64,000 bases of DNA from positions 21,060,370 through 21,124,369 of the forward strand of contig NC_031774.1 in NCBI RefSeq assembly GCF_001522545.3, written 5' to 3'. This DNA is from Parus major. Its lineage: Eukaryota; Chordata; Aves; Passeriformes; Paridae. A program made the translations under genes and the position numbers. Every line of letters begins with the position of its first letter. Positions within the stretch are counted from its first letter, which is position 1. The notes below the pieces were generated by a model, which saw nothing but the letters and a program-made list of their open reading frames with translations, searched no databases and was not told the DNA's origin. Of the stretch, positions 51,176 through 63,990 are shown piece by piece.

Positions 51176-53366
51176 ACAACTTCTCCTGTACTGTGTGTGT
51201 CATGCGCCACTTGCGAGAGTCCAGGTTAACCTGGAGGAGCTACAGCCTTTCCTTGGGAGCCAGGAAAGCCTTTGACACTCCTAATCAGCCAATAATTTCA
51301 TGCATACCCTTGGAAAATTCCTTGCACCTCTGTGTCTGACTCTGTGGCAAAAGGAAATAAGGAAAAGGTAACTAACTCAGCAGTTACATAACCCACTCTA
51401 CAGCATCTAGTGTTAAACATGCTTCTTAGTGATTCATTTTAAAGAACTAACTATGTTTATGAATTTACTGGGTGTTTTTTCTCCCCCAATATTTTTCCTG
51501 TCTTGATACAAATTAAGAATAAGTATGGCAGTGGTAGAAACTATGACATCAGTGTAATTTTCATAATACTGGAACTTACTACTTCATAAAAGGATCCCTG
51601 AATATTTTTATATATGACTGAAAATGAGCAGTTCCAATGCAAATTTTACCTCTCTTTTATTGCAAGTAATTTCCATTTAGGTGGGAAGCCTGACAGAGGT
51701 ATGAGTGAGTGCTAGTGTTGGGTAGATTTTTATTAAAAATGGGTGAACATGTTTAAATTTGTCAACAGAGTCAAGAGCATGTCAAATTTTATTCTCTTCC
51801 CAAGGTTACTGGAAGGTTGAATGTTGTTGGCTGGAGACTGGCATAGCTGTATCTCTGTATAAACTCCAAGAGGAAGATTCACTACATGTAAAGTCTAATA
51901 CCACCACTAGGATCATGGACTGGGATAATTAATTACAGACATTTCTGACATAGAGCTGTGGGGGGGGAAAATAGCAAGGCAGGTGCAAGTAAATGGAAAG
52001 AATTTCCATTTGAGCTAGAAAAAAAGAGCAAAGGTTTTTCTTTGAATTAATGTGCAGAGCAGCTGCTTTTATTCAGTTTTGTTAACTGATCTGCTTCACT
52101 TTCATAGTGGTTGATAAATAGTTGGGAGTCACTTAAATACATTTGGTAAATCTTCCATTTCATGTACTAGTTTTAAAATGCAGCGTGCAAAAACTTAGCT
52201 TGGTACAGAGCACATACCTTACAAGTTGGTTTCTTGATGCATCACGTGGTTAAATCAAGTGGTTGCCATGTGCTGAGCTCTTTTCTACTGCCTCTGTCTC
52301 ACTGCTGATGGGAGATGCTGGGATTTAAGTGAAGAGTTAGGCTGGCCCTTAAGAGAACCTAAAGCACCACCAATATGTGGAGCACAGGTGGTCATTCATG
52401 GCTTTGACAAAAGATCCAATTAATATAGACCTTTTCTGGATCAGCAAGGATTATGCTCATAGACAGTATTGGTGGGCACTTGAAATTGGTCATTAATACT
52501 CATGCCAGCTTACATCTTGCTTAGTACAGTGTTTACTAATTTATTTCTTTAAGAAATGCAGCAAGATGCGCTGTACAGTCATCAAGCAAAATGTAGGAAG
52601 GCTAAGTTTGTGTGTGGCCATACTGTAAACTGGCACCTATAGCAGGACATTGCTGTTCTTGCCATCTTCGCATTTTCAGAGAATTTACCCATTAGAAATG
52701 GTTCTTGAAAACTGCAGTAATCTGATGATGGGGTATTTTTCTGAATCTTGGGTAAGTACTTGAATGTGTACTGCCTTAATCCCATAAAACTTCTATGTAT
52801 AGATGTTCATTTGCTACTTGGCTACTGTGTGGTCTCTCTGCCATACCATTTTTAAAATAGCCTATGCTTCCCTCTTAACTATATTTTCTGAAATTTTAGG
52901 TAATTCCTGGATGTGTACTGCACAAGAAGTACACCCAACTGAAGCAAGGAAGTAAGATCTACTTGAGAGTATAAACTTGACCTAATGTTAGCAACAGTGT
53001 GTCTTAAAAGATTTCACCCACTGGTGAATCTGCTGAGGAATGCTGGCTTCTGCCCTTGGAGAAGGCTAATGGAACACTCATCTCCATGCCTTCAACCCTC
53101 CTCTATAAGTGCCAAGAAGTGGTGTGTTTCAGTGGTTTGCACTCAAATATCAGTTAATTAAAATTAATTATGCTGGTCCTATGAACAGAAACAAGTTGGA
53201 CAACATGCTGAAATGGAGGCCACTGAATTTTTAAGAGCAGAGGTGATTCTCTGCAGGGTAAGTTATCTATTTAGAGAGTACATGCATCTCCTTCCAAATA
53301 AGCTGTGATGGTTGTGTAGGCTCTGTCTTTCATAAATGGAAAAGATTATTATCTTGAGAGGGTGAT

Positions 53367-53764
53367 CTACCCTTCCTGTTGTAGAGTGTCACAAATTGCC
53401 TGTTCAAACTGCCTGTTCCTTTCCATTGACTCTTGAGATACTTTTGACAAACTGAACTTCAGTACGATTTCTAATAATGAGGCTTGATAACTCGTTTCAT
53501 ATTGACTGGCTCTGCTTAACATATCACCAAAGTAGTCTGATTTAGGGATGACATAACCATAGGTAAATGGCAAAATCCTCTCATCCCCCAAAAAAGGGGT
53601 TTTCTCAGTTGTTTTCAGAGCATATCCAGAAATGAAGTGCAAATGGGAAAAAAAGTCTCCATTTGTTCGCAGATAGCATCCTTAAAATTCTCAGCCTCTA
53701 CAGCTCCTGGCATTCGGGGGTTTTTGAGGTAGAATGATACAGGAAAAGATTCAGAGACTTCTAT
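53367..53764 (-). pseudogene. Possible broken coding sequence, unidentified
   Basis: Two minus-strand frames read in succession like one protein of about 130 residues. The first (about 53764 to 53655) reads FPVSFYLKNPRMPGAVEAEN and ends CEQMETFFP; the second continues to a stop at 53367 and includes RILPFTYGYVIPKSDYFG. They change frame at a run of seven T (plus-strand A run 53648-53654). The second frame has no ATG at its start. I do not recognise the family. It could be a frameshifted retrocopy, an exon of an unannotated gene, a sequence error, or chance; open frames of this length are common in the window. Confidence 0.2.
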
Positions 53765-56042
53765 CTATAAATGGTTGAATTTAATTCACTGTTGATGCCT
53801 CAGTAGTACTGATCAAGACTGTACTCATGGCACACAAAAAAAGGAAACAGTAAAATACCATGTTGGCATCCAGAGTGACCATAGGATCGTATTCAAACAA
53901 GAGGTTTTAAAATGCAGTGGAGACTGAGATCACCTGTGGATGCCTTGTACCTTTCTACCTATGGTAGAAAATGGCCTTCAGAGAAGTTTTCTGAAGCAGC
54001 TTACAACCTTCTTTCCCTACTCTATAACCCTCCATCTTTCCCTCTCTCAGGAAAAGAATTAGAACAACAAACCCACAACCTTTCTCTAAGAATGGTATGG
54101 TATAGCTGAAGAGGCTATTTAGTTCTACTGCAGTATTATGATGCTTTTGCTTCTACAGTTTGCAGTAGCTGCCATTAACTTTTCTGGGTACCAATTTAGG
54201 AACCCTCAGATTTGGACCCAGGTCAATAATGTTCCTATCCTTGTTGCTGTCCTCCTGTATGACTTCAGGCAACACACATCCTCTTCTTGCTGTACCTCTC
54301 CCTCCCACACATTGTGTGATGTCTTTTTAGAACATATTGGGGGGTGGGGAGGGGGGTTGGAACTGAAATTGTTGCTGTTTGTGAATTCATGTAAGAAACA
54401 GTTGTAATGTCAAAGATTACAAATAGTAGCAACCCAAATTAAAAACAGCCTATGAAACAGGGAATAGACCAATTTTTAGTAGTCTGTGTCAGCACTGAGT
54501 GAAAATGCTTTAGAAGCACTTGCCTGGGTATTCAGGAAAATAAAAGCTCCTCTTTTCCAGAGCAACTGGATGTTGTATGGCAGGTTCAGGTGATCCTCCC
54601 ATCTCAAGCATTACTTAGATGTGTCTTTCTGGAGTGCTGCAGGTTGTCTTGATTCTTAGAGGAACAGCTGGCCATGTTGGAGTCAATGAGACTCTCGATT
54701 TGCTGAATGTACTCAAGTGTGCCAGTATTTATTCAAACAAAACAATTTGGGTCTGTGAACAGAGGCTTATGAAGCTTTCCTATCAATTTGTGGTCATCTT
54801 GCTGAAGTCCAATGGCTGGTCATCTGTGAGAGCCAACAGAAGGTTGTGCAAATGATTGCCACAAAGGGACAGGCAGTGAGTTTAAAGGCAATTTGTTTTC
54901 ACTACCATTTTTAGGGAATCTGTGCAAGAGTGGTACAGCCTATATTCCACAAAAAGAAAGTTAAGCAAATGACAGTCTGAATTAAAGGAAAGGGTTCTTG
55001 TACTTTAAGCTTTTTTCATTTTTAAGTATTGAAGAGCTCAGGATTGATTGGGAGCAGTGTTTTGATAAGGCTGACTGCCTAAAAAAGCATTCCCTCAAAC
55101 TTTTGCAAGTAGCTGGTTTTTTTAAACTTTTACACCTAATGATCTACTTCTGGATTCCAGAAAAAAGAAATACTATTTAAGTTTGGTAGTCCCAGAGGAG
55201 ATGCAATGACAGTGCCACAAAAGGAATGGTTTTGAATACAGGTGAGCAGGAGTTAGCTTTGTGATATTTATAATCTAGGGGTATTTTCTTAATGCAGGTG
55301 TTCTGATTTTTTGAGGTTTTTTTCTTTTATTTGGTGTCAGGCTTTTACTTCCATTTTCAGTCCATCAGAATTGAGTTATTACTAGTCTAACAGAGTATTG
55401 CTGTGCATGTTTATTTGTGCCTATGGCATGCCAGGTACTTCTCAGAAGAACCATTTTCTGCTCTGAAGGGTGTACAGCCCCAGATATTGTCCCACAGAAG
55501 AGTTTCAGTGGTTACTAGTGCCTTAGCCAGGGATCAGACAGCTGTTGAGTCAAACCTTCTGGCCACAGTCCCTCCATGGTGACACCACTGTTGGTTCTAA
55601 AATCCAAGCCATACACATGTCTCTGAGAATAATACTCTGACAAATCAATGATCATCATCCTATTACAATTCAATGGAAAGTTTGCGGTTGTTCTGCTTGT
55701 TGATCTAAATCCAATCATGTCCTTTCTAATAGTCTAATTCTACTGTTGGTTTAGTTTTTCTTTTTTTAAAGAAATTATTTCCCAGAGCTGCAGCTGTTAC
55801 AGATTACAGTATGATAGCATGAGTTACCACTAGGTCTTAGGAGTGCATTTTGCTGTACCCTGTTTTGTGATCTATATGCTGAGGAGCAAAAATGGATACA
55901 TAAAAGTTGTTAAGGGACACTAACTTGTGGGCAGATGCAATCCAAACAAACTAAATGGATGGAGGAGTCAGTCTTATCCCACTACTGTTCTAGGAGCTAA
56001 TGTAGGAAAATGTTTTCTCTGTGAAAACAGAAAGTATTTCTG

Positions 56043-56069
56043 TTATATATATCATATATATAAATATAT
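56043..56069. repeat. TA-rich simple repeat
   Basis: Imperfect alternating TA units in intergenic sequence. Confidence 0.65.
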
Positions 56070-57850
56070 CAGGCTTTAGTGGTGAGACCCTTGAAGAAAG
56101 GAGAGGAAGCTCCAGGTAGAAGCAAGGAAGAGAAGGGTCCTGCTTTTTGTAGCATCAGAGACTTTGGTGGTAGAACTAGACAAGGTAAAAGGACAAAGCA
56201 GTGGCCTGAGTGGATGGTTCCTTCTGGTTGTCTGGAGAAATCAGAAAACAAGGAGAGGGACATCTAAGAAGCCGTGAGTCAATGCTGCAAAGCCATTTCA
56301 GACAGTGGGGCACCTGGCACTGACATGCATTCCTGCACAGTCAGTGTGTCCATGGAGTTTGGAGGGCCACAGCTGCTCAGCCTCCCTGGCTAAGGGACAA
56401 GTGCAGAAGTGTCCTGTAAGCCCTGGAATGGAAGTTCCCATGGTCATCTACAGCCAGGATTTCCAGAGGTCAGTTTCCAGTGAAGCAATATCTGTTCTTT
56501 TTGAGCCTGCTGCTTCTTGTGTTATAAAAGATCATTAACAGCTTTTCTCCCTCACCTTTTCTGTGACATGCTTATCTGAGACATGCCTTCCTGACTAACT
56601 AACTGAGACCTGACCAGATTCAGCTTGGATTTTAGCCTAGACTTCTTTTGAGAGGGTAGAATACTTGCTTAAAAGAAACTTTAAGATTTTTATGACTGTA
56701 CAGCATCCGTAATTTGTTTTTTTCTGCTTTTTCAGCCTAGATTGAAGTTACCTCTGGAAAAGAAAGGTCAGGATATGATGCTGGTAACTGAGGTGTTAAC
56801 ACCAGGGTGGCAAATCTACACCTCACATTTGGCCTACTCATTCTTGGCCCTCTTTCTTCAAAAATATTCAAAAATAGTGAGTTCTGTGTCTTGTGTGACA
56901 CGGGGACCTGTCTGTCTGTGGGCAGTTTTCTATGCAAGTGGATGGCATGATGACAGCGTGTGTATGTCCCTAAGCATGGCTGGATGCACACATTTGCACA
57001 ACATGATAACCCTACTTCAGTCACTGAACCATTTCTATTAACTCTTAGACTGCCATAGTGAGAATTTGGTTTAAAATCTATTTAATCTGTATATTATCTT
57101 GATTAGAGTACAGCCTTACAGTCTTTTTCAGTGATCTGAGAGAGGTGAATTGAATGATCTTACAAACCCTACTTAATTAATTCCTGACTGTCATCATAGG
57201 GCAATTTTAATTATTTGGAGCAGCCTAGTCAGCACATCAGGCTGCAAGAGCTCAAAAACAATTCTTATCCTTGTCACCGTAGGTTTATATGGGCCTTCCT
57301 TTGAATATCTATAGCAACAGCCACCCTACACCTGCATACAATAACCAACCTTAGCAGGAGAGTCCCCAAAAGCTCTTAGAAAATTGGGTGGCTGCAACCC
57401 AAGTGACAGCATTTCCTCAGGAGCACATCAGATCAGGGCAGCACTGCTTCTGGTACCCTGACAAAGAACCCTCTACAGAATATCGTAACAGGATATTTTG
57501 TGCCTTTAGAAGCCTAGAGTGTTTCTTATGAAACACTTGCTCCTAAAAAGTTTCAAAGACATTTTGATCAGAAGAACAAACAATTTGGTGTATTTTGGTG
57601 TAGGCGAGGCTTGCTTTCTTCAGTTGTAGGACCTGCAAGAGACAAAAATAAGTAAAAAACCCAAATGGGTGGGAGTTCTTTTAGAAACTCTTCAGAAGAG
57701 AAGCCAAGACAAACCCCTTCTATTTGCCTGTAATTTCAACCTTCCTCAATGCTAGGCACAGGAGTAGAGCCCATTCCATTACCAGTGTGAATCCAGGGAC
57801 AGGGTTTTTATTTTCTTTCCATCTTTTTATTTATTGGCTTAGCCCTGAGC

Positions 57851-57865
57851 TTTTTTTTTTTTTTT
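57851..57865. repeat. Poly-T tract
   Basis: Fifteen T residues in intergenic sequence; no retroelement body recognised next to it. Confidence 0.65.
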
Positions 57866-59394
57866 AATCTTTTTGACTGACTGCATAGCAGTTTCAGTTC
57901 TTTCAGTCTGGATAGCATGTCCTAGCATATCAGGTTACTGTGATTTCTTTGTTCAACCCTTCAAGTGGGTGAAAAAGAAGAACAAGACTTTCTAATATTG
58001 TCAGCATGACTCTAGGAAGTTTGAGAGGGGAATGCAAAGTGTGAATGAATTCACAATATTCATTTAAAAGTTGGTATTACTAGAATGAGCAGCAAGGTCA
58101 CAGCAGATAAAATGGAAATTAATTCATCCCTGTGACTCTTCAAAGTGTCACCAGCAACACTTGATTACCATCTCACAGCCTTGCTTGCACACTACTGACG
58201 AGATCTACAGCAAAACGAATCCTGGATGTCATGGCTTGGTTTTTGCAGGGGAGAACCCATGATCTTCACTTTTTTATGTTTACATTAATCCTCCCTTACT
58301 TGCAGCAAAGTGACTTCTTCCCAGGGCTTCAGTAACCAGCTTTAGTTCTCAGGCACCCACATTTCTCTGTGCCCCACATCATGCAGCTCAGCCACCTCTG
58401 TGAGTACTGCTGCCAACTTGGAGCAAGCGGAGGAGACAGTGAAGGTCGAAAGAAGATGGGGCTCTGGAAAGAAACCAGGCAATGGCATCTGTCAGCTTGT
58501 AAGTGCTTCCCCTGTTCCTACTGTCTCCTCCAGCCTCTTAGAGCTGCTGTGTGGGAGGAAAGAGCAGCACCAGCAGCTGGAGGGAAGTGGGAGGAGTGGG
58601 AGGAAGAAGAGGGAAGAGCACCTAGGGGCTGAGAGCCAGCCTCACCGTCTGCTCCCCTTCACAGCCCCCTCCAGCTGTGTTTCTGTTCCTCACCTAGAAA
58701 AACGTCAGAGAGGCTGAGGAGCAGGTAGTGGTGTGAGCAGTGGCTGTAGGGCAATGCCCACCACCTCCCTCCCCATTGCCGTGCTTCTGTCTTTCTCCAT
58801 GCCGGGAAAAGTGCTGTCACTGATACTGAAGCGCTCCAGCACTGTCATGCCTTATTCTCTCTACCTCCAAGTTAATGAATGGGCAGCTGAAGCAAAGATG
58901 AGAAGTGGCCAAGGACAAATTTAGTATTGCCTCCTCTCTGGATGTATTTGCACTTGGATGGATGGTCTGTCCTACTAGGAGCAGGTAAGATTGTCCTATC
59001 CCAGTACATCTCTCCTATCCCATGCCACAGACTGTCCTAGTACCTTCCTGGGGGGAGTCAGTGTGATGTGAGGGTCTTGCAGCTCTTAGCTAGTCCGAGC
59101 ACATCGGGTTTGTTGAGCTATAGTCATGCTGCCTTTTCTCCTCCTCTTCCACCACAGTCTTGGTCTCCATTGACAGAATCGCTTTCGCAGGGCCCAGTTT
59201 TTGCTCTGCCTTTCTCTGTGTGCTAGCTTTGGCCCTGTGACTCCCTGGTAGCGCAGTTTTGTGCCTACACACCTGCAGCAGCGCTGGAGCCTCCTAGGTA
59301 CACCCACATCCCCCTTCCTGCCCTCCAAAGGGTCCTCGTATTGAGCCCCTAGCTGCTGATTCATGGCAGCCCTCTGTCTGTCCCCTGTACTCCT

Positions 59395-60510
59395 TCCCCG
59401 GCCAGGCTTTGCCAGTGCGACGTGTGCCGGCGATGGGCACTGAGGAACGCGCCAAGGGTAACGCTGATTCCTCAGTACCCCCAGCTTCGGGCTGAGCTAA
59501 CACCCTGGGCGGGAGGTTTTCATGCTGGAAGGTGACGTCCGTGCCGCAGATGTCCCGGTCCGTGCCCGTCCGGCCCCTTTCGTTGCCAGGGACAAAAGCC
59601 GCTCCCGCCGCAGCTCGGCGGCCCGGCGGCGGCGGGGGGAGCCCGAGGCAGGCCGGGGGCGGCGCCTCGCCCCGCTCGGCCGGCAGGTGGCAGCCGCAGC
59701 CCGGCGTGAGGCGGCCGGGCCGGGCGGGGCAGCGCCCCCGCCGCCGCGGGGCCGGGGCTCCCGTCGGGGCTCCCCCGTCGCGCTCTGCCCCCCACACGGA
59801 GCGTGGCCCCAGCCCGGTGGGCTCGCCCCCGCGGACACCCGGCTGCTCCCCACACGGCAGCCGAGAGGGCGCTGCCTCAGAGAGCGCCGCCCCCGCTCCC
59901 CTCCGTGCCCGAGGTGCGGCCGAGGGGTTCCCTCCTCGGCCCGGGTTCGCCCCTTGAGGGGCCGATGGGGGAGGCAGGGGGTGACGTGTTCTGAGTTTTT
60001 GGGGACGGAAGCCCCCACGGTAGCTCCGTGGGAGCGCCAGGTTTTGCGGGGGTGTTCCTGACCCCCCCCTGCTCGGGGCCGCCCGCACTTGGCCCCGCAG
60101 CCCGGCTGGAACCCCCGGGACAGCCCTGGCTGTGGGGAAACCCCCGCCCCGTTCCCGCCTCCCCGCCCGGCGAGCGGCCCCGGGGGAGGCCCGGCTTCCC
60201 CGCGGGCACCGCAGCGCCCCGGCGGCTGGGGGGGATCTTCCCTTCCCACCCACACGGTCTGAAACTCGGGGGATGCGGGTGCCGGGGGTGCAAAGGAGGA
60301 GGCGGCGCGGTGTTACCGGCGATCCCCTCCGGGGCAGGAGGAGTCCAGCACTGCACTTCTGAGGGGTTTACCCACTTCAGCTCTAGATTCTGTAAGGGGA
60401 GGGTTTGCCCGTGGAAGGTTTCTCCGGGCGATCCTCCCAGCCCACGGAATGCTCCTTTGTGCAGCCTCACGCCGATCCGCCCTTCGGGCTGCGGTGTGCG
60501 ATTCCCTTGC
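59395..60510. promoter_or_regulatory. CpG island, target gene unknown
   Basis: GC content and CpG frequency rise abruptly at about 59400 and fall by about 60500, in sharp contrast to the AT-rich surroundings. It contains GGGCGG Sp1-type boxes (59507-59512, 59722-59727) and two CRE-like TGACGT words (near 59533 and 59981), with no TATA box seen. Long frames are open on both strands, including 319 codons on the minus strand (59294-60253) that begin at a GTG, not an ATG. This is expected of stop-poor GC-rich DNA and is not called a gene. Such islands usually mark a promoter; the transcript and its direction cannot be decided here. Confidence 0.85.
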
Positions 60511-61313
60511 CTGTCACTGTGGGTTGTTGTTTTGGCAAAAACTTCAGTCACAGCTGGGCTAATCTTTATTTATTTCACGAAGCTCACGATCGTTGCTTTC
60601 CAGATGACCCTCCCCAGCTTTTTTCACCAGCTCAGTGCCTCACCTCTGCGTGCCCTCCAGCTTCTCACAGCAGCCTGTCTCTCCAGAGCCCAGGGGACAG
60701 CCCATTGGCAGGGAGTTCCCTGCTCACCTTTTCTGGAGCGGGCAGAGACATCATCCAGCACTGCATCTGTCCTGAGATGTCTGTAATTCAGAGCACAAAG
60801 CACCTCAGGCTCTGTCAGTTTCAAACCTTTCGGGCTGGATTCATGCTCGGAGAATGACACCACTTTCTTCCAAACTGTTTTCAATTCAGTCAGAAATCAA
60901 ACAGGAGAGTCATGCTTCGAGCTGGACTTTACTTGGAACCTGGGAGCAAAACATCAGGTCTTCTCACCTGATGGTCACCAATCCTGCTGGGACAGGTAAA
61001 AGCTGCTTTTTGGAGACCGAGAGGGACAGAGCTGGAGAATTGGTGCGAGCATCCCCACCCCAAGTCCCACCACCATTTGTAAGTCCCTGCTCAGCCCCCT
61101 GGCAGGTGATGAGAGATGAATTAGGAACTTGACCACGCAGGGTGTGGCACAGGCACTAAAGGCTGAGGTACAGAAGCCACAGCCATGGTGAGGACTTGTC
61201 CTGCCTGTGTCTATGATGTTCTTTAATATCTTAGAATACCAAGGGGATTGCAGTCCACAGGATGCTCAGACAGCCCCCCATTTTCCAGCTTGAAATGCTC
61301 TTTAAAATGTATT

Positions 61314-61327
61314 AAAAAAAAAAAAAA
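61314..61327. repeat. Poly-A tract
   Basis: Fourteen A residues in intergenic sequence. Confidence 0.65.
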
Positions 61328-63940
61328 TCCAAACACTATTAAATGCAAAGAAATCATGAAAAACAACAAGGAACAAAAGCTCTCAATCCTAGCTGAGCAC
61401 TGCACAGACAGGAACCTGCTCTGACGTACATGAGCACCCCATAGGGATTAACTCTCTCCTGCCCAACAAAGCCAGCCTTCTAGCTTCTACTTTGCAGCAC
61501 ATTTTGTGTGCTATAAATGTATTTAATCTAGCCAGATAGGGAGATTAAAATGTACAGGCTTAGTACCTATCTGCAATTGTCCCCACCCAAAAAAATCCTC
61601 ACAGTCCTGGTCCAGGAGTTTTCTGCCTATATGACAGATAAAAAAAAAAATAATAAAAAAATTCCCTGTGAAGCAGAAACGAGAATCAGGCAGCAGAAGT
61701 CTAAAGGAAAACGAAAAGGAGAAGCACTTAGAGTAATTTTCCCCTTTGCTTTCCTATAGTCAATATGCAGAAGGACATCTTTTGCATGTCTACTACCAGC
61801 CAGTTAATATTTTCTTACCCTCATCCCTTAACTGAGGTTCCTAAAGCCCTTTGCAACCACTGCTTCACTCAGTCTCAGGTACCCCCAGGAGACAGCTGGT
61901 GTCACTAACCTGCTTATAAAAGGAGGGGCAGTGAGCCACATTTGTCTGTGCAAAGCCACCTAACAGACAATTCTTGGAACACAAATTAGGAGGTGGGATT
62001 CTCAGTTTTGACTTTAACCTTCAAGCTAGGTTTCCTCCTTTCCCCAAACCTGCAGTGCCAAACCACTGCAGTATCAAACGTGCAACAGCATCCTCCATCT
62101 TCTCGTCATCTTTGGTACCACATCACAGTGGAGGCTGCAAGCCCCCAGACAGTCACCTGCCTTTTGAGGAAATCTCCATTTAGGAAGCTGAACCAGATTC
62201 ATGCTTTTGGCTATTTGTATTATCCTTCATTTCTGTAATGGAGCATCATCATTGAGGAGGGAGTTACACAGAAATTACTTGCTTTAGGTGCTGCATCTGT
62301 CCCATGTTTAAGCACAGTGAGAAGGTCTGATGTTTTTCCCAATGTACCACCTACTTCTATTCCAATGTTTTTTCCTTGCATCTGTGGGCAATTCAAAATC
62401 TCACCATGAGACCACCTGTGCAGGGATACAGCCCACAGGAGTTCTCAGTTGTGGCTCCAGCAAGAACCAGCATAGAAGAATCTTTCCATACCCATGACAA
62501 TTGAATCATAGCATTGCCTAAATACACAAATTTTGATTTTTCTCATTTTTTTACTTTCAGGTCTGAGTGGACACAGCCAACATCTTGGGGTGCCTATATG
62601 GGAGATGTGTAGAGACTTGTCTTTCACTGACAAGCTATTACTCTGGTACAGCACAGGACATGAGCAAGAAGCTCCATAGCATCTGAGATGGCAGTGAAAA
62701 TCCCATGACAGAGGCAAGATCCTTGGAGACAGGTATGTCATAACAGGTATGGTGTTTTCTCTGAGAAAGCCAAGTGTAAAATATTTGCTAGCTTACACTC
62801 TATTGCACTTTGAGAACATCTAAGAAAAAAAATTCTCCCTCAGAAGAAAGGGGGGAAACAGGTTCTTGGAAAGAAGAGATTTATAGCAGGGAATTCCTCA
62901 TGTCAGTACATCTGTTCTAGAAATGGAAAATGCTCATGAGCTCTATCCAATCACTTAATTGAAATCTTCCCAAAACACCACATCTACTTTTCTTAATTCT
63001 GGGATGGTACCATTCTGAATCTATACTTTGAGTTCATCCTAAAATAAGATAAAACTATGCTGAGGATGCCTAGTTGAGCATTGCAGGAGTGTGGTATGAG
63101 ACACAACTTTTCATGCATGACACAGAAAGTATGGTGGATCAGTACTGAACTCAAAAGCACGCCAGCAAGTTCCTGGATGATGTTGCCCTTTGTTTTGTGT
63201 GCTTGTGCTCTCCACACATCAGTGCAGTGTAGAAGTCCTGGGGGAAGCACCGTAGGTGCCAAACCAGACTTTTCCAAGCCTCTTGTCTTCCACTTGACTG
63301 TGTTGAAGGCCCTTTCCCTCTGCAAGAATCTGTCTAGAAGCAAGTGCAAAGTTTAAGTGAGATGTCTCTGAGGCTATTATGGCATGATATGGGTAAGAAA
63401 AGAAGGATACAGCACTCACTGATAATCAGAATGTGAAAAAATTAATTTTGGTAATTTCAGGCTTCTGTTGCTCAAAAGCCAGCATTCATTGACATTTGAG
63501 AGGAAATGAGAACTTCTCAGTTAAGACCAAGGAGACATCAGTGTTGTTCAGTGTTTCTTGAACACTACAGGGGGAGGCTTAAAATCCCTTTAGTGCTCCT
63601 AATTCTGATGTCCTAGGAATTCCTCCTTATGTCTGTCTCTAGAAAGTCCAACAATGTCTGATTTTCATACTGGTTAAAATGTCCTGAATCTTGGCTTGAA
63701 ACCTAAAATCTTCCTCACCTGTGGCCCTCCTGTCATTGATGAAACAACAGGATCACAGATCCTCTTAAGCATCTTAAGTTAAAACCCCTTTTCTTCCAGT
63801 GCTGCTCTTCTTGTCTCCATTTACTAATTGTGAGCATGGGAACTTGATAGCCAGAGACCTCATGCTAGAGCCTTACAGATCTCCAGATTACATGGTCTTA
63901 ATTAAATTGAGAAGAGCAGAGGGAAAGAAATTAATACCTT

Positions 63941-63990
63941 AAAAAAAAAAAAAAAACAACAAAAACCACAAAACAACAAAACAGTAACAA
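63941..63990. repeat. Poly-A and CAA-rich tract
   Basis: Sixteen A residues followed by CAA/CAAAA-like units, close to the window edge, so its full extent is unknown. Confidence 0.75.

Larger units (their letters stand above)
51206..59394. other. Intergenic region downstream of TTC17
   Basis: No gene can be assigned. It holds a TA-rich tract (56043-56069), a poly-T run (57851-57865), a purine-rich GGA patch (about 58575-58620), and two minus-strand coding-like stretches described among the findings. No tRNA or microRNA hairpin was recognised. Confidence 0.7.

Noticed and set aside
59433..59459. Short ATG frame (M-G-T-E-E-R) before a gtaacg donor-like site
   Set aside because: Only about eight codons, no matching protein that I know, and a poor donor.
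59395..60510. First exon of HSD17B12
   Set aside because: No frame in the island resembles its hydrophobic N-terminus, and no convincing start-plus-donor pair was found.
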